Counted from the first letter of the stretch, positions 49,330 through 57,589 are shown. The stretch is DNA of 64,000 nt from Halisarca cf. caerulea (GCA_963170055.1 CAUJGJ010000347.1:1135001-1199000), one strand, 5' to 3'. The notes: generated from the sequence alone by a model not told the origin. Numbers and translations: made by a program.

Positions 49330-50856
49330 CTGTGTATGTTTGTGCTGTTGTGTGTGTTACATCATCAAGATGGCAACATTTGGTCGCACGGTTGCTCTGA
49401 GAAAGGACTGATACAACTTCCATCCTTAAGAGTGACCATCCTCTTTCAGGAACATCTCGCCACATACCCCTTGTTCTCCAAAATTTTAATAAAACCCAGT
49501 TGAGATCTTCTGGGTAGGCTTAGAGATGAGAAAGAAGCCATCACAGCTAGAGATAGGTCAGGTACCCTCTTCAGCAGATACATAATATGTTCCGTTAGCT
49601 GTCGACATCTAGTCACTAGTGGTCAACATCTAGTCAGTTAGCGGTCAACATCTAGTCACTAGCGGTCAACATCCGGTCAGCAGTCAACATCTAGTCAGTT
49701 AGCGGTCAACATCTAGTCAGCAGTCAACATCTAGTCACTAGCGGTCAACATCCGGTCAGTTAGCGGTCAACATCTAGTCAGTTAGCGGTCAACATCTAGT
49801 CACTAGTGGTCAACATCTAGTCAGTCAGCAGTCAACATCTAGTCACTAGTGGTCAACATCTGGTCAGTTAGCAGTCAACATCTGGATGTCACCACACTAC
49901 TGCCTCATGTAGGAACTACTGTCTGTCATACTTGTGTTTGAAGGCCTATGTGGGTGCTCCTGCATGTACAGTCTTGTTGCAATAGGATCTTTTTGTATGA
50001 AATGTATTGTTGTATGGCAGTAACTCTATAAGGTCTTTTGTTTCTGTAGAAACACATGTGACACTCAGAAAAGTAGAAATGATGAACTGGTCATGACTTT
50101 GGACAAAGCAATTCAAGACAAGAAACTGGTTAGTGGAGTAGGCATATTACTATAATGGAGGTGATGTGCTGAGTGCTGAATGCAGAGGTGATGTGCTGAA
50201 TGTGGAGGTGATGTGCTGAGAGTGGAGGTGATGTGCTGAGAGTGGAGGTGATGTGCTGAGAGTGGAAGTGATGTGTTGAGAGTGGAGGTGATGTGCTGTG
50301 AGTGGAGGTGATGTGCTGCGGGTGGAGGTGATGTGCTGTGAGTGGAAGTGATGTGCTGCGGGTGAAGGTGATGTGCTGTGATTGGAAGTGATGTGCTGTG
50401 GGTGGAGGTGATGTGTTGAGAGTGGAGGTGAGGTGAGGTGAGAAGAGGTGATAGTGTAAGTGGATGCACTCCATGTAGGTGGAAGTGACTGATAAGTAAC
50501 ACTATGACTTGATTTGTAGAAGTTTTGTTGTAGTTGGAAGAAGAAAAGGTCAAGCTTTCGCAGGCTCTAGAAGTATGTAAAGAACAAGTGAATGAAGAAG
50601 AATACCGTGCTGATGAAGCAGTCAAGCAAGTTTCTGTTTTGTTGGAAAGAGAACGAGAACTGTGTCAAGAAAGGCGAACACTAAACCAGCAACTTGCGAG
50701 ATTTCAATTGGATCTTACAAGGAATTTCAAGTTAGCTTTAGTGTGTACTGTATAGTGCGAATGTTGCTGGTAGTGACACCGAATATTGTATGGCTTTAAT
50801 ATTCCAGGGAGCCAATGAAAGTAAGAACAACAATGGAACAGTTCTCCTCTAACTGA
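30587..50856 (+). CDS. SCLT1: SCLT1-like centriole distal-appendage coiled-coil protein
   Basis: SCLT1 is a distal-appendage protein needed for ciliogenesis. Exons inferred, all in phase: 30587-30659, 30743-30810, 30890-30942, 31002-31074, 31129-31184, 31257-31506, 37486-37551, 38006-38076, 38134-38224, 38283-38374, 39127-39213, 39768-39858, 41932-42030, 43167-43238, 43557-43631, 43712-43860, 43916-44108, 44960-45096, 45525-45584, 49518-49556, 50050-50128, 50534-50730, 50808-50856. The product is about 739 residues (human 688), nearly all heptad-rich coiled coil. [19 protein letters not shown] and [20 protein letters not shown] match the human start (FLREQNRRLNEDFRRYQ; SFLAPLVTEYDKHLGEL). The 3' terminal exon is the least certain. 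Large introns hold transposons and arrays. CEP89 was considered because it shares an LSRYQ...W...LSPLLLAYE segment, but the N terminus fits SCLT1 better. Confidence 0.83.
31507..31913. repeat. Start of the 6-kb SCLT1 intron, 23-bp repeat (31585-31720)
   Basis: Six copies of TATCTAGGTTTGTATCAGGA plus TAT follow the exon closely. The rest is unique sequence up to the first transposon end. Confidence 0.85.
31914..32833. mobile_element. 920-bp TIR element, unknown superfamily
   Basis: Both ends carry the same 25-bp inverted repeat beginning ATAAAACGTTACGGGATTGG, perfect between left and right. An internal plus-strand ORF starting at about 32030 ([18 protein letters not shown]) has no family I recognise. 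No clear target duplication is seen. It lies in the large SCLT1 intron. Confidence 0.8.
32834..34201. other. Unassigned intronic sequence
   Basis: No tandem array, splice-consistent exon, RNA gene or recognisable protein was found. Several 60-80-codon ORFs here show no composition or motif that would support a gene. It may be old transposon sequence. Confidence 0.5.
34202..34893. mobile_element. Decayed PIF/Harbinger-like element
   Basis: The ends share the inverted motif AGAGAGCTTTAGCA, with TAA close to the left end and directly after the right end. Inside, a short plus-strand ORF (34303-34422, starting [20 protein letters not shown]) has the acidic start common in Harbinger transposases. 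An opposite-strand ORF (about 34609 down to 34394) contains [20 protein letters not shown], resembling the start of Myb/SANT-like proteins carried by such elements. The genes are truncated, so this is a relic. Confidence 0.5.
35035..35568. mobile_element. 534-bp insertion nested in TIR element copy A
   Basis: Alignment by eye with the shorter copy shows about 530 extra bases bracketed by TAGTTA at 35029-35034 and 35563-35568, where the short copy has a single TAGCTA. That pattern fits an insertion with a 4-6-bp target duplication. The insert has no recognised ORF or family. Confidence 0.6.
35868..36670. repeat. 31-bp minisatellite derived from a transposon end
   Basis: About 26 copies of GGCTTTAGCACGGTGCTGTG plus CTGCTCTACCA. 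The single-copy counterpart in the related element at 55614-55648 reads AGCACGACACTTCGCCGCTC then TACCGCTCTTTAG, so the array grew from the subterminal region of the element. Confidence 0.9.
36685..37485. other. End of the 6-kb SCLT1 intron, two GT tracts
   Basis: GT repeats lie at 36773-36835 and 37405-37450, the latter 35 bp before the acceptor TTACAG. The rest is unique AT-rich sequence without recognisable features. Confidence 0.7.
37552..38005. repeat. Two minisatellites in an SCLT1 intron
   Basis: 37610-37760 carries four to five 36-bp units (TTGTCTTGATGTGTACCTGT GTGCTGTTGCTTG). 37780-37995 carries about nine units of ~26 bp (GTTGTGAGTTGCCAGCACAT CTTCAT). The functional acceptor CTTCATGTAG at 37996-38005 lies at the end of the second array and resembles its unit. 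Confidence 0.9.
38375..38693. repeat. (GT)n with higher-order repeats from an SCLT1 5' splice site
   Basis: Starts in the donor GTATGTGTGT. Four blocks of GT repeat are separated by identical interruptions ATGTTTGTGTCACTGT, giving a higher-order unit of about 75 bp. This shows block duplication in addition to slippage. Confidence 0.95.
38694..39126. repeat. 36-bp minisatellite in the same SCLT1 intron
   Basis: Six units of CTCACCCTACACAACAAGCG followed by TCCCACGTACCTCCAT span 38818-39025. Unique sequence leads to acceptor TTTAG. Confidence 0.9.
39214..39767. repeat. 29-bp minisatellite and short TTAGGG run, SCLT1 intron
   Basis: Eight units of GTGTTCTAGTGGTGTACATG plus CAGCCTGGA cover 39365-39590. 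At 39727-39745 GGGTTAGGGTTAGGG forms a short interstitial telomere-type motif. Confidence 0.88.
39859..40729. repeat. 24-bp minisatellite CTTGTAAGGTGTACTG, SCLT1 intron
   Basis: About 35 copies of CTTGTAAGGTGTACTGCACT plus ACTC, among the most uniform arrays in the window. Each unit contains the donor-like TGTAAGG. The right edge is cut by a MITE, after which related sequence resumes. Confidence 0.96.
40730..41271. mobile_element. 542-bp MITE with TAA target duplication
   Basis: Terminal inverted repeats TACCGTTTTCACATGGGC (left) and TACCGTTTTCACATGCGC (right, reverse complement). TAA flanks both sides (40727-40729, 41272-41274). Removing the element and one TAA restores CCTGTAAGGTGTACTG, the unit of the surrounding array, which confirms both boundaries. 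Subterminal GGTCGAACCCAGGTT/AACCCGGGTTCGAC also form an inverted pair. No ORF of note. A 3-bp TWA duplication fits the PIF/Harbinger group. Confidence 0.92.
41272..41931. repeat. Longer-period minisatellite right of the MITE
   Basis: Units of about 60-63 bp (TACTGTACTGCACTTCCTGT, then TGGTGTACAGCACATTGTTT, then CCTGTATTCACTTCCTGTAAGG) repeat about seven times to 41790, then shorter CACTTCCTGTA units follow. It is related in sequence to the 24-bp array. Confidence 0.9.
42031..43166. other. SCLT1 intron with possible pogo/Tigger-like remnant
   Basis: Mostly unique sequence. Near the right end 43050-43090 reads, on the minus strand, CAGTGGAACCTCGAAATGCA, a terminus style seen in pogo/Tigger elements. 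GGTGTCCTGATT occurs at 42726 and again at 43045, and GGTTCCACTG at 42865. No transposase was found. Confidence 0.35.
43239..43556. repeat. (GT)n from an SCLT1 5' splice site
   Basis: The exon ends GGAAATG and the donor GTGTGT is the first unit of the repeat (43239-43292). GGTGGTGTGTGTTTGTGT variants follow to 43520. Confidence 0.95.
44109..44959. repeat. SCLT1 intron with two short arrays
   Basis: 44125-44275 has repeats of GGAATGTACATTGTACCCTG, self-complementary in TGTACA. 44320-44515 has five copies of a ~37-bp unit (GACCTTGGTCTCCAGTTCTA CCATAAGACCACTTG). 44520-44959 is unique and AT-rich. Confidence 0.88.
45097..45524. repeat. ~27-bp minisatellite in an SCLT1 intron
   Basis: Nine units of TGTGCCCTGCTTGTTCACCT plus ACTGCTGG occupy 45262-45510, directly before acceptor TTGCTCAG. 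Confidence 0.9.
45822..47300 (+). CDS. PIF/Harbinger transposase (HARBI1-like DDE nuclease)
   Basis: Four exons: 45822-46306, 46384-46622, 46666-46890, 46960-47300. All are phase-consistent, giving about 429 residues. An N-terminal helix-turn-helix-like region ([20 protein letters not shown]) precedes the DDE_4 catalytic core. Likely catalytic residues are D in [10 protein letters not shown] in FVADEAFPL and E in RRVIENTFG. No stop or frameshift interrupts the model, so the enzyme could be active. It lies in the same direction as the host gene SCLT1. HARBI1 is the domesticated vertebrate relative, but TIRs and TSD show this copy is a transposon. Confidence 0.93.
47420..48465 (-). CDS. MADF-domain protein of the Harbinger element
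   Basis: Two exons, 48465-48294 and 48192-47420, in phase, about 314 residues. The N terminus ([20 protein letters not shown] ... [13 protein letters not shown], then [15 protein letters not shown] and [14 protein letters not shown]) fits a MADF (Myb/SANT-like) DNA-binding domain. A Ser/Thr/Pro-rich linker with KKRK and a helical C terminus ([20 protein letters not shown]) follow. In PIF/Harbinger systems this second protein helps transposase nuclear import and TIR binding. That role is inferred from family knowledge. Confidence 0.88.
48758..49285. mobile_element. ~530-bp TIR element abutting the Harbinger insertion
   Basis: Left end TAGTGTTGTGCAATTA and right end (reverse complement) TAGTGTTGTGCGATTA are inverted repeats, and AATCGAT/TAATCG motifs recur near both ends. 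Flanks are GT repeat on both sides once the Harbinger element is removed, so a target duplication cannot be resolved. The Harbinger element used the TTA at the outer left edge of this element. It is probably a hAT-type MITE. Confidence 0.7.
49557..50049. repeat. GGTCAACATCTAGTCA repeats in an SCLT1 intron
   Basis: Seventeen or so irregular units of GGTCAACATCTAGTCA joined by GTTAGC or CTAGC occur at 49598-49885. Neither array nor flanks look coding. Confidence 0.85.
50129..50533. repeat. ~20-bp minisatellite GATGTGCTGAGAGTGGAGGT
   Basis: About fourteen units span 50158-50440 in the intron before the penultimate large SCLT1 coding exon. Variants are TGCGGG, TGTGAG and GAAGT. Confidence 0.92.
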
Positions 50857-51501
50857 AGATTCGTCTTGGGTTGCAAAGGGATCAGTAGATACCTACTCAG
50901 CTGTCGCAGTACACTTTTGCACTCACTGACAGCATGACATTGTGTAAACAATATAAAATGCACTTGAGTATGTGACCTCTATACAATGTATTGAGTGTTG
51001 GACATGAATTGGTTCAATGTTGTATATTAGCCCTCATTCCTCGCTGTGGACAGGAAACATCTCTTACATGTGAAAGGCTCACGAGGTCAACTAAAATTGG
51101 TAGAAGGATGCGGGATTGACACAGTACATTGGAATAAGTCTTTCACCTTTAAGGTAGTGTCCTGAGAGTTTAACCACATTTGAACTGCTTTTATAAGTAA
51201 TCTCAGGACAATTTGCTCACACGACAAGAAGTGGTTGCACTCCCAGACCTTGTACATAGGTGTGGTCGAGGTTGCACCCTTCATGTGGCCAGGATCAACC
51301 CTCCTTTTACTTAGGTGTGCATGGACTCTTTGCCATTTTCCTTTGTGAGTAGTTGTCGTGTGGTTGTCGGCTCCAATATTATATATAGCGCTGAATTCAG
51401 AAAAGGGTAACTCCGAACCCGGGTGACCAAACTGATCAAGCTACTATGAAAGGAAGAGCATTGAATGGAAGAAAATGGAATGGAAATTTCTACCAGTGTG
51501 T

Positions 51502-51539
<38 letters not shown>

Positions 51540-51994
51540 GTGTGCGTATGTGTGTTGTGTGTTGTGTCTGTTTGGTTTGATTGGGTGTGTGCACGTATGT
51601 AAGTGTATTAAGTATATACACAACACACATGGGTACCTTTCCACCAGTGTGTACTGTGTACTGTGTGTGTGTGTGTACTGTGTACATCTTTGTCATGTTG
51701 GTCTGCTCCATATGTACAGTACATGGTGCGTATTTAGCTGGTGTACAGGCATTGTGTACATACTTTTGTTGGAAACTGAGTTGTGTACATTTGTGTGCAT
51801 GGCAGTTCCCATTAGTTTCAGTTGTGTGTGGTTGTGTATTTATTTGTATTCTTCTTTCTCCCTCCAGATATGTGTTCTGCGGCCCAAAGGCGCTGGTTTG
51901 AGTATTCTGCAAAGATCAATCCAGAGCAGTACATCTGCTAGTGCATGAAAAGGTAATCAAGGCTACATGTACCATGTACGTATGATGTCATTTC

Positions 51995-52049
<55 letters not shown>

Positions 52050-52190
52050 ATGTGTGTGTGTGTGCGCGCATGTGTGTGCCACTATAAGTGTGCCAGTGAG
52101 TATGCAAAGTGTGTCAGTGAGTACACAGAGTGTCCAGTACAACCACCTGAAGAAATGTACTTGTGCAGCAGGAGTTGTATCACTTTGCAG
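50857..52190. other. 3' flank of SCLT1 with a dispersed repeat and GT tracts
   Basis: No gene is confidently seen. 51325-51443 shares about 115 bp with 57018-57138. GT tracts lie at 51508-51536 and 51996-52060. A possible exon at 51869-51954, preceded by TTTCTCCCTCCAG, has no recognisable product. Confidence 0.5.
51325..51443. repeat. Dispersed repeat, copy 1 (other copy 57018-57138)
   Basis: Shares GCCATTTTCCTTTGTGAGTA, AGCGCTGAATTCAGAAAAGG and TAACTCCGAACCCGGGTGAC with the later copy, with a 12-bp TATTATATATAG difference in the middle. Family unknown. Confidence 0.8.
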
Positions 52191-52406
52191 CTGTTTTTCA
52201 AGGACAGCCAAGGAGATGAGGATGAAACGTGTCTAGAGTATTTGTCCTTCCATGGAACTCCTTTGGATGTGACTAACATGAAGGACTTTAAGAGAGTACG
52301 TCTCCATGGTAACATCACCTTGCATTTAAGCTAAATCTTCATTCTGTGTATTAATGGCCTACTTCCTCTGGTCCAGGTGACAGGTGAAAAAGGAGAGAGT
52401 CACTAG
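52191..52406 (+). pseudogene. Orphan C-terminal exons of a TXNL1/PITH-domain gene
   Basis: Exon 52191-52295 encodes LFFKDSQGDEDETCLEYLSF HGTPLDVTNMKDFKR. Exon 52377-52406 encodes VTGEKGESH and a stop. This corresponds to the end of human TXNL1 (GTPVQATNMNDFKRVVGKKGESH), the PITH proteasome-binding domain. Splice sites are good (TTTGCAG, GTACGT, GGTCCAG). No exon for the thioredoxin domain or the remaining PITH domain was found between SCLT1 and this point, so it is probably a 3' fragment from a partial duplication, unless upstream exons were missed. Confidence 0.7.
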
Positions 52407-52588
52407 ACTGTGCGACTACATGTACTACTGTACTCAGAAATTGTATGTTAGACAAACTTGATTGATTGATGATAGTAACTTCAGATATATAATTAACATC
52501 ATTACACACTAATCTAATACACAATGTACTAAGTCCGGGATCACAACATTAAAGCTTGGAACTGCTATATATAGAAGAGCTGATGTTT

Positions 52589-53730
52589 TTACTTTAAAGG
52601 GTATCTGAACTTGGCTCCAGCAAACACAGCTTTATCTCCAAGCTCCTCCTCGATCCTGAGGAGTTGGTTGTACTTGGCAAGATGTTCAGACCTACAAGGT
52701 GCTCCTGTCTTGATCCGCCCTGTGGCAAGTCCTACAACAAGATCTGCAATAAACGTGTCCTCAGTTTCTCCACTACGATGGCTGACCATGACACCCCAAC
52801 CACTAGACTGGGCTAGCTTGCAGGACTCAATGGCTTCACTCACAGATCCTATTTGGTTCACCTTGAGTAAAAGGACATTACAAGCACCACTTGAAATAGC
52901 TTTCTGGATGCTTTTTGTGTTTGTCACAGTCATCATCCAAGACTTGGATTTTGGAGAACTTCTGTGTGAACTGTACCCGGGAATCCCAGTCATCCTGGTC
53001 AAATCCATCCTCAATTGATACAATGGGATAGGATTCAACAAAACTCAAGTACAGATCGGCCAACTGCTGGCCAGTCAACCACTGTGACTTATCAGAAGCT
53101 GGGTTCTTGAAATCCAGGTCATACATGCTGTCCTTGTAAAACTCAGATGCAGCACAATTCATAGCAAGAGATATCTTTCCAGTATAGCCAGCTTTCTCAA
53201 TAGCAACTGTAAGGAGCTCCAACCCCTCCTTGTTATCCTGGATGTTTGGAGCAAAACCACCTTCATCACCTACATTGGTGGCATCCTGACCATAGTTGTC
53301 TGTGATAACTTTCTTGAGAGTTTGATAGACTTCACAACCCATTCTCATTGCTTCGCTGAAGGTTCCCGCTCCTGTTGGCAAAATCATAAACTCCTGCATG
53401 GCCAGTTTGTTTCCAGCGTGGGTCCCTCCATTGATGACATTGAAGGCAGGCACTGGAAGAACAACTTGTTTGTTTCCAGAGAGATCCGATATGTGCCGAT
53501 ACAACAGGACACCCTTGTGAGCCGCTCCCGCTTTACAAATAGCCAGAGACACGCCGAGTATAGCATTGGCTTCTAGGTTCGACTTATTTTCCATCCCATC
53601 CAAATCCAGCAGCACTTTATCAACGTCTCCCTGCTTAGGTTCCCTTTGAGGTTGTAACTTCGACTTCAATGGTGGGGTTGCCATGACTGTCGAAGATCTC
53701 TGTTGAGTACACTTTACTCAGACCAGACAT
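52589..53730 (-). pseudogene. Enolase pseudogene, intronless with deletion and frameshift
   Basis: The minus strand begins [20 protein letters not shown] at 53730, then jumps after TTSKG straight to [20 protein letters not shown]. About 50 residues, including the substrate-closing loop, are missing and the frame changes. The rest is well conserved ([41 protein letters not shown]). At about 52930 a 2-base deletion near the DD metal site shifts frame again; the matching frame continues ([57 protein letters not shown]) to a stop at 52589. The first metal ligand is also changed (MDVAASEF to MNCAASEF). Lack of introns would fit a retrocopy, but no poly(A) tail is evident. Sequencing error could explain one shift, not all three lesions. 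Confidence 0.85.
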
Positions 53731-53755
53731 CTCTTGATGTTCAAAGTCTAATGAG

Positions 53756-53791
53756 CACGTGATTCAGAAGCACGTGATTCGGAAGCACGTG
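53756..53791. promoter_or_regulatory. Triple E-box, 15-bp period, upstream of the enolase copy
   Basis: CACGTG occurs at 53756, 53771 and 53786, exactly 15 bp apart, as a tandem CACGTGATTCRGAAG unit, 26-61 bp before the enolase start on the minus strand. CACGTG contains the ACGTG core also used in hypoxia-response elements of glycolytic genes. Whether it is active is unknown. Confidence 0.5.
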
Positions 53792-53979
53792 ATGTATGTA
53801 ACAGTCATGACACATCACAGGTCAATGCTGAAGAATTAAAAGAGTCTATATACAAGTTCTCTCTGTTCAGTTTACAATAGAATACAGTCCACACAATGAT
53901 TTAGGGCCTATTTAGGAGAGCATTAACAAACAATGTTCTTCCAATAACAATATTTACTATCCTGCGGCGAAGACACATT

Positions 53980-54152
53980 CTACGACGGACCCTGAAAGGG
54001 AAGGGTAAGAGCATTAAGAGGCAGATTCAAACACACTTTAAGAACAGTAAACTCACCCCTACGTCAATGCCCTTAGATGTTAATTCTTTAGGTTCTCCTG
54101 AACTGCTGCCGTAGCCACCTTTTGACTCCTTCTGATTTTGTATTGAGTTTGT
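53980..54152 (-). CDS. Last two exons of an unidentified minus-strand gene
   Basis: Exon 54152-54057 (acceptor TTTTGTTTTCAG, donor GTGAGT) encodes 32 codons in phase 0: TNSIQNQKESKGGYGSSSGE PKELTSKGIDVG. Exon 53991-53980 adds P, S and a TAG stop after acceptor CCCTTTCAG. Phases agree. I found no preceding exons before the satellite at 54.6 kb, so it is either the end of a gene lying beyond it or another gene fragment. No family recognised. Confidence 0.45.
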
Positions 54153-54599
54153 CTGAAAACAAAATTAGTAATGTAAATAACAACAAAACTAAAAACTATG
54201 CAAGACATTTCATACACACGTACATGCACACATTATGAATACATAAACAAAGAGACTCACATTTCAAGACTACATAGCCATCAACACACCATTATCCAGA
54301 CAATAATACACAGAAAATACCACAAAATGGATAGCAATATTGTCATTAGATGTGCTAACCCTCACCATGAAACCCACTACACATCAGCAAAGTTGCTGCT
54401 CAACACAAGAATATTTGTGACACTACATTTAGAGGATTTCACCTGTTCATAATTTCCATGGTGAGAGGCAGGCTATTGTACAAAAATGGCTACCAGCAGA
54501 CGTTCTATAGCGCATTGTATGACAGACAATGGGATTCTAGCCCCATCCAAAGGTCTTGGGCTAAGTTTTTGTTATCAGGAGTCTCCTTAACACCTGATG

Positions 54600-56550
54600 C
54601 TCCAACATGCAGGTGACAAGAGTAGAGCTAGAGAGAACACATCACTCAATGTAGAGAGAACACACCACTCAATGTAGAGAGAACAGTGACACTACTCAAT
54701 ATAGAGGGAGAACACACCACTCAATCTACATGCAGAGAACACACATGCACTCAGTGTACAGAGAACACATCACTCAATGCATAGAGAACACACACTCAAT
54801 GTGAAGAGAACACACACTAAATGTAGAGAGAACATGGCCACTCAATGTAGAGAACACACCATGCAATGTGGAGAGAAGACATCACTCAATGCGGATAGAG
54901 GAACACGGTAACTCAATGTAGAGAGAACACACACAGTGTGTAGAGAGAACACGACCACTCAATGTAGAGAACAAACCACTAAGAAGACACCACCCAATGT
55001 AGAGAGAACACATCACTCAATGTAGAGAACAAACCACTCAATGTGGAGAGAACACACCACTCAATGTGGAGAGAACACATCACTCAATGTAGAGAGAACA
55101 CACCATTCAATGAGGAGAGAACACACCACTCATGCAATGTAGGGAGAACACACCACTCAATGTAGAGAGAACACACCATTCAATGCGGAGAGAACACACA
55201 CTCAATGTGGAGAGAACACGTCACTCAATGTAAAGAGAACCAGGGAAGTCACCAGAAAATAAAGAGCGGCACACATCAATGAAGTGAGTGCCATTTGTAG
55301 CTAAACATTATTCCCTTATACGTATACTCATCTACATTCTACTGCTACACTAAAATCATCTTAGTGTTGCAGTAGCAAAAGATTTTGTTCACCAAAGTCA
55401 GTGGAAGCACAGATCTTTGGTTGAAGTGCATTGCTACCACATTTGCTGAGCTTGCTAGACTTCAAAGTGCATGGGTGTTATTATACAATAATTATTACTT
55501 TACACCCAATCAAATTTTCTGTCACCAATCACATGCACTATAAGGTCACTGTAGTGTGTGTAGAACCGAGCAGAATTGTTTTACAATGGCTGAATATGGA
55601 ATGGCTGGGGATTTTAAGCACGACACTTCGCCGCTCTACCGCTCTTTAGTGACATTCCTGCACTCAATGTACAGAGAACACACCACTCAATGTGAAGAGA
55701 ACACACCACTCAATGTGAAGAGAACACACATTAAATGAAGAGAGAACACACACTCAATGTGGAGAGAACATATCACTCAATGTACAGAGAACACATCACT
55801 TAATGCGTAGAGAGAACACACATTCAATGTGGAGAGAACACACCACTCAATGTAGAGAGAAAACACACACTCAATGTAGAGAGAAAACACACACTCAATG
55901 TAGAGAGAAAACACCACTCAATGTAGAGAGAGAACACACATTCAATGTGGAGAGAACACACCACTCAATGTAGAGAGAAAACACACCACTCAATGTACAG
56001 AGAACACATCACTCAAATTAATACGTAGAGAGAACACACACTCAATGTGGAGAGAACACACCACTCAATGTAGAGAACACATCAATCAATGCCCAGAGAA
56101 CACACACTTTCAATGTGGAGAGAATACACCACTCAATGTAGAGAACACATCACTCAATGTAGAGAGAACACATCACTCAATGTAGAGAGAATACACCACT
56201 CAATGTAGAGAACACACCACTCAATGCAGAGAGAACACACCACTCAATGTAGAGAGAACACATCACTCAATGTAGAGAGAACACACCATTCAATGTAGAG
56301 AGAACACACCACTCAACGTGGAGAGAACACACCACTCAATGTACAGAAAACACACCACTCAATGTGAGAGAACACACCACTCAATGTAGAGAGAACACAC
56401 CACTCAATGTGGAGAGAATACACCACTCAATGTAGAGAACACACCACTCAATGCAGAGAATACACCACTCAATGTAGAGAACACACCACTCAATGTGAGA
56501 GAACACACCACTCAATGTAGAGAGAATACACCACTCAATGTAGAGAGAAC
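54600..56550. repeat. Satellite with ~23-bp ACTCAATGTAGAGAGAACAC unit
   Basis: More than 60 degenerate copies of CACTCAATGTAGAGAGAACA plus CAC with frequent indels (CATTCAATGCGGAGAG, TCACTCAATG). The array is interrupted at 55241-55660 by a TIR element. A conserved CACTCAATG core persists despite variable spacers. Confidence 0.95.
55241..55660. mobile_element. TIR element copy B (short form), inside the satellite
   Basis: Begins CAGGGAAGTCACC and ends GTGACATTCCTG, an imperfect inverted repeat. AAAGAGCGGC near the left end matches the reverse complement of GCTCTTTAG/CGCCGCTC near the right. It is the unexpanded version of the element at 34966-36684. Satellite units resume directly on both sides, so it inserted into the array. 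It encodes no protein. Confidence 0.85.
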
Positions 56551-56566
56551 AGATGTGGATAAGGTA

Positions 56567-56752
56567 AAGCCCCTTAATTCGTGCATAGCTGTCAAAAAGT
56601 ATTTCAATTTGAATTGAGTGGGTTAGAATACTCAAGCACTATCGAATTCACCAATCCCTTTTGCTGCGCATTCCAAAGAAATGGTAATCTGACCCACTCA
56701 ATTCAAATTGAAATGCTTTTTGACGGCTATGCACGAATTAAGGGGCTTTACG
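56567..56752. mobile_element. 186-bp MITE-like foldback with ~58-bp inverted ends
   Basis: GTAAAGCCCCTTAATTCGTG, CATAGC(T/C)GTCAAAAAG and TTTCAATTTGAATTGAGTGG at the left recur inverted at the right, leaving an inner loop of about 70 bp. Transcripts could form a long hairpin. No clear target duplication. Confidence 0.85.
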
Positions 56753-57145
56753 AAATTTGGGTACCTTACCCTATTGAATCTTTATCATACACTTCAGGTG
56801 TCTGACTGTGACACACCCTGCAAGGAGTAACATCAAGATTGTATAATCTTTAGCCAGTACTGCATCGACGGGGCATAGACATGTCTTCCTGTACGCCAAG
56901 GGGTAGCTCCTCCATTTCACCAATTAATTAGATTTGCACACGAAGCGCGCCAAAACAAGACGACAGCCAATCAGAATGCTCCACATTAAACGGAAGTAGA
57001 ACTTCAGTATAAAAGCTGCTGTCTTCGCCATTTTCCTTTGTGAGTAGTTGTTGTGTTGGTCTGCAGGCTCCAATAGCGCTGAATTCAGAAAAGGGGTAAC
57101 TCCGAACCCGGGTGACCAAACCGATCAGGCTACTACCTTGCGCCC
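56753..57145. repeat. Possible repeat-element promoter and dispersed repeat copy 2
   Basis: AGCCAATCAG (CCAAT-type) at 56967 and GTATAAAAGC (TATA-type) at 57008 precede the 57018-57138 dispersed repeat by normal core-promoter spacing. The combination looks like the promoter and leader of a repetitive element, possibly a retrotransposon LTR, but no gag/pol sequence is recognisable downstream. Confidence 0.4.
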
Positions 57146-57547
57146 ATGTTGGCGGGATCCAGGAAGCCCGTAGTAGTCTCCCTTAAGGGGTCCTGGAGTA
57201 AGTCTTCGGTGCGGGGCGTTAAGAGTCAGCCGCATGGCGCTACTCACCAACCTTTTGTCGGTGTACGGACGGAGCTTGCAGATTGGGTACGGTCCTTGCT
57301 CCTTAAAGACGCGGGAGTTGTGAGTTTGAGTTCGCCCTTGCAGTGTTGCTTGCCACGTAGTCCTTTGGAGGCAGGTCCGCTTCATTGGAAGTGGGAAGGG
57401 CCTGTAAGTTACCGTTCTCTTCTCCATCTCTTTGCTGTCTAGTACCCAGCGGTGTGATGTAAGTCCCGTGAGACTTGCAGATCATCGCCCGGTTACACGT
57501 ATCGTATGTGTGCCGGTGTACGGTGTCGGTCGATGTACGGTGTAAGG

Positions 57548-57589
<42 letters not shown>

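Noticed and set aside
51869..51954. Possible exon after TTTCTCCCTCCAG
   Set aside because: All frames give short unrecognisable peptides, and it joins neither SCLT1 nor the TXNL1-like tail with a sensible product.
57040..57138. tRNA-type internal promoter boxes (GGTTCGGAGTT and TAGCCTGATCGG on the minus strand)
   Set aside because: The spacing is far too short for a tRNA or tRNA-derived SINE and no cloverleaf can be drawn.
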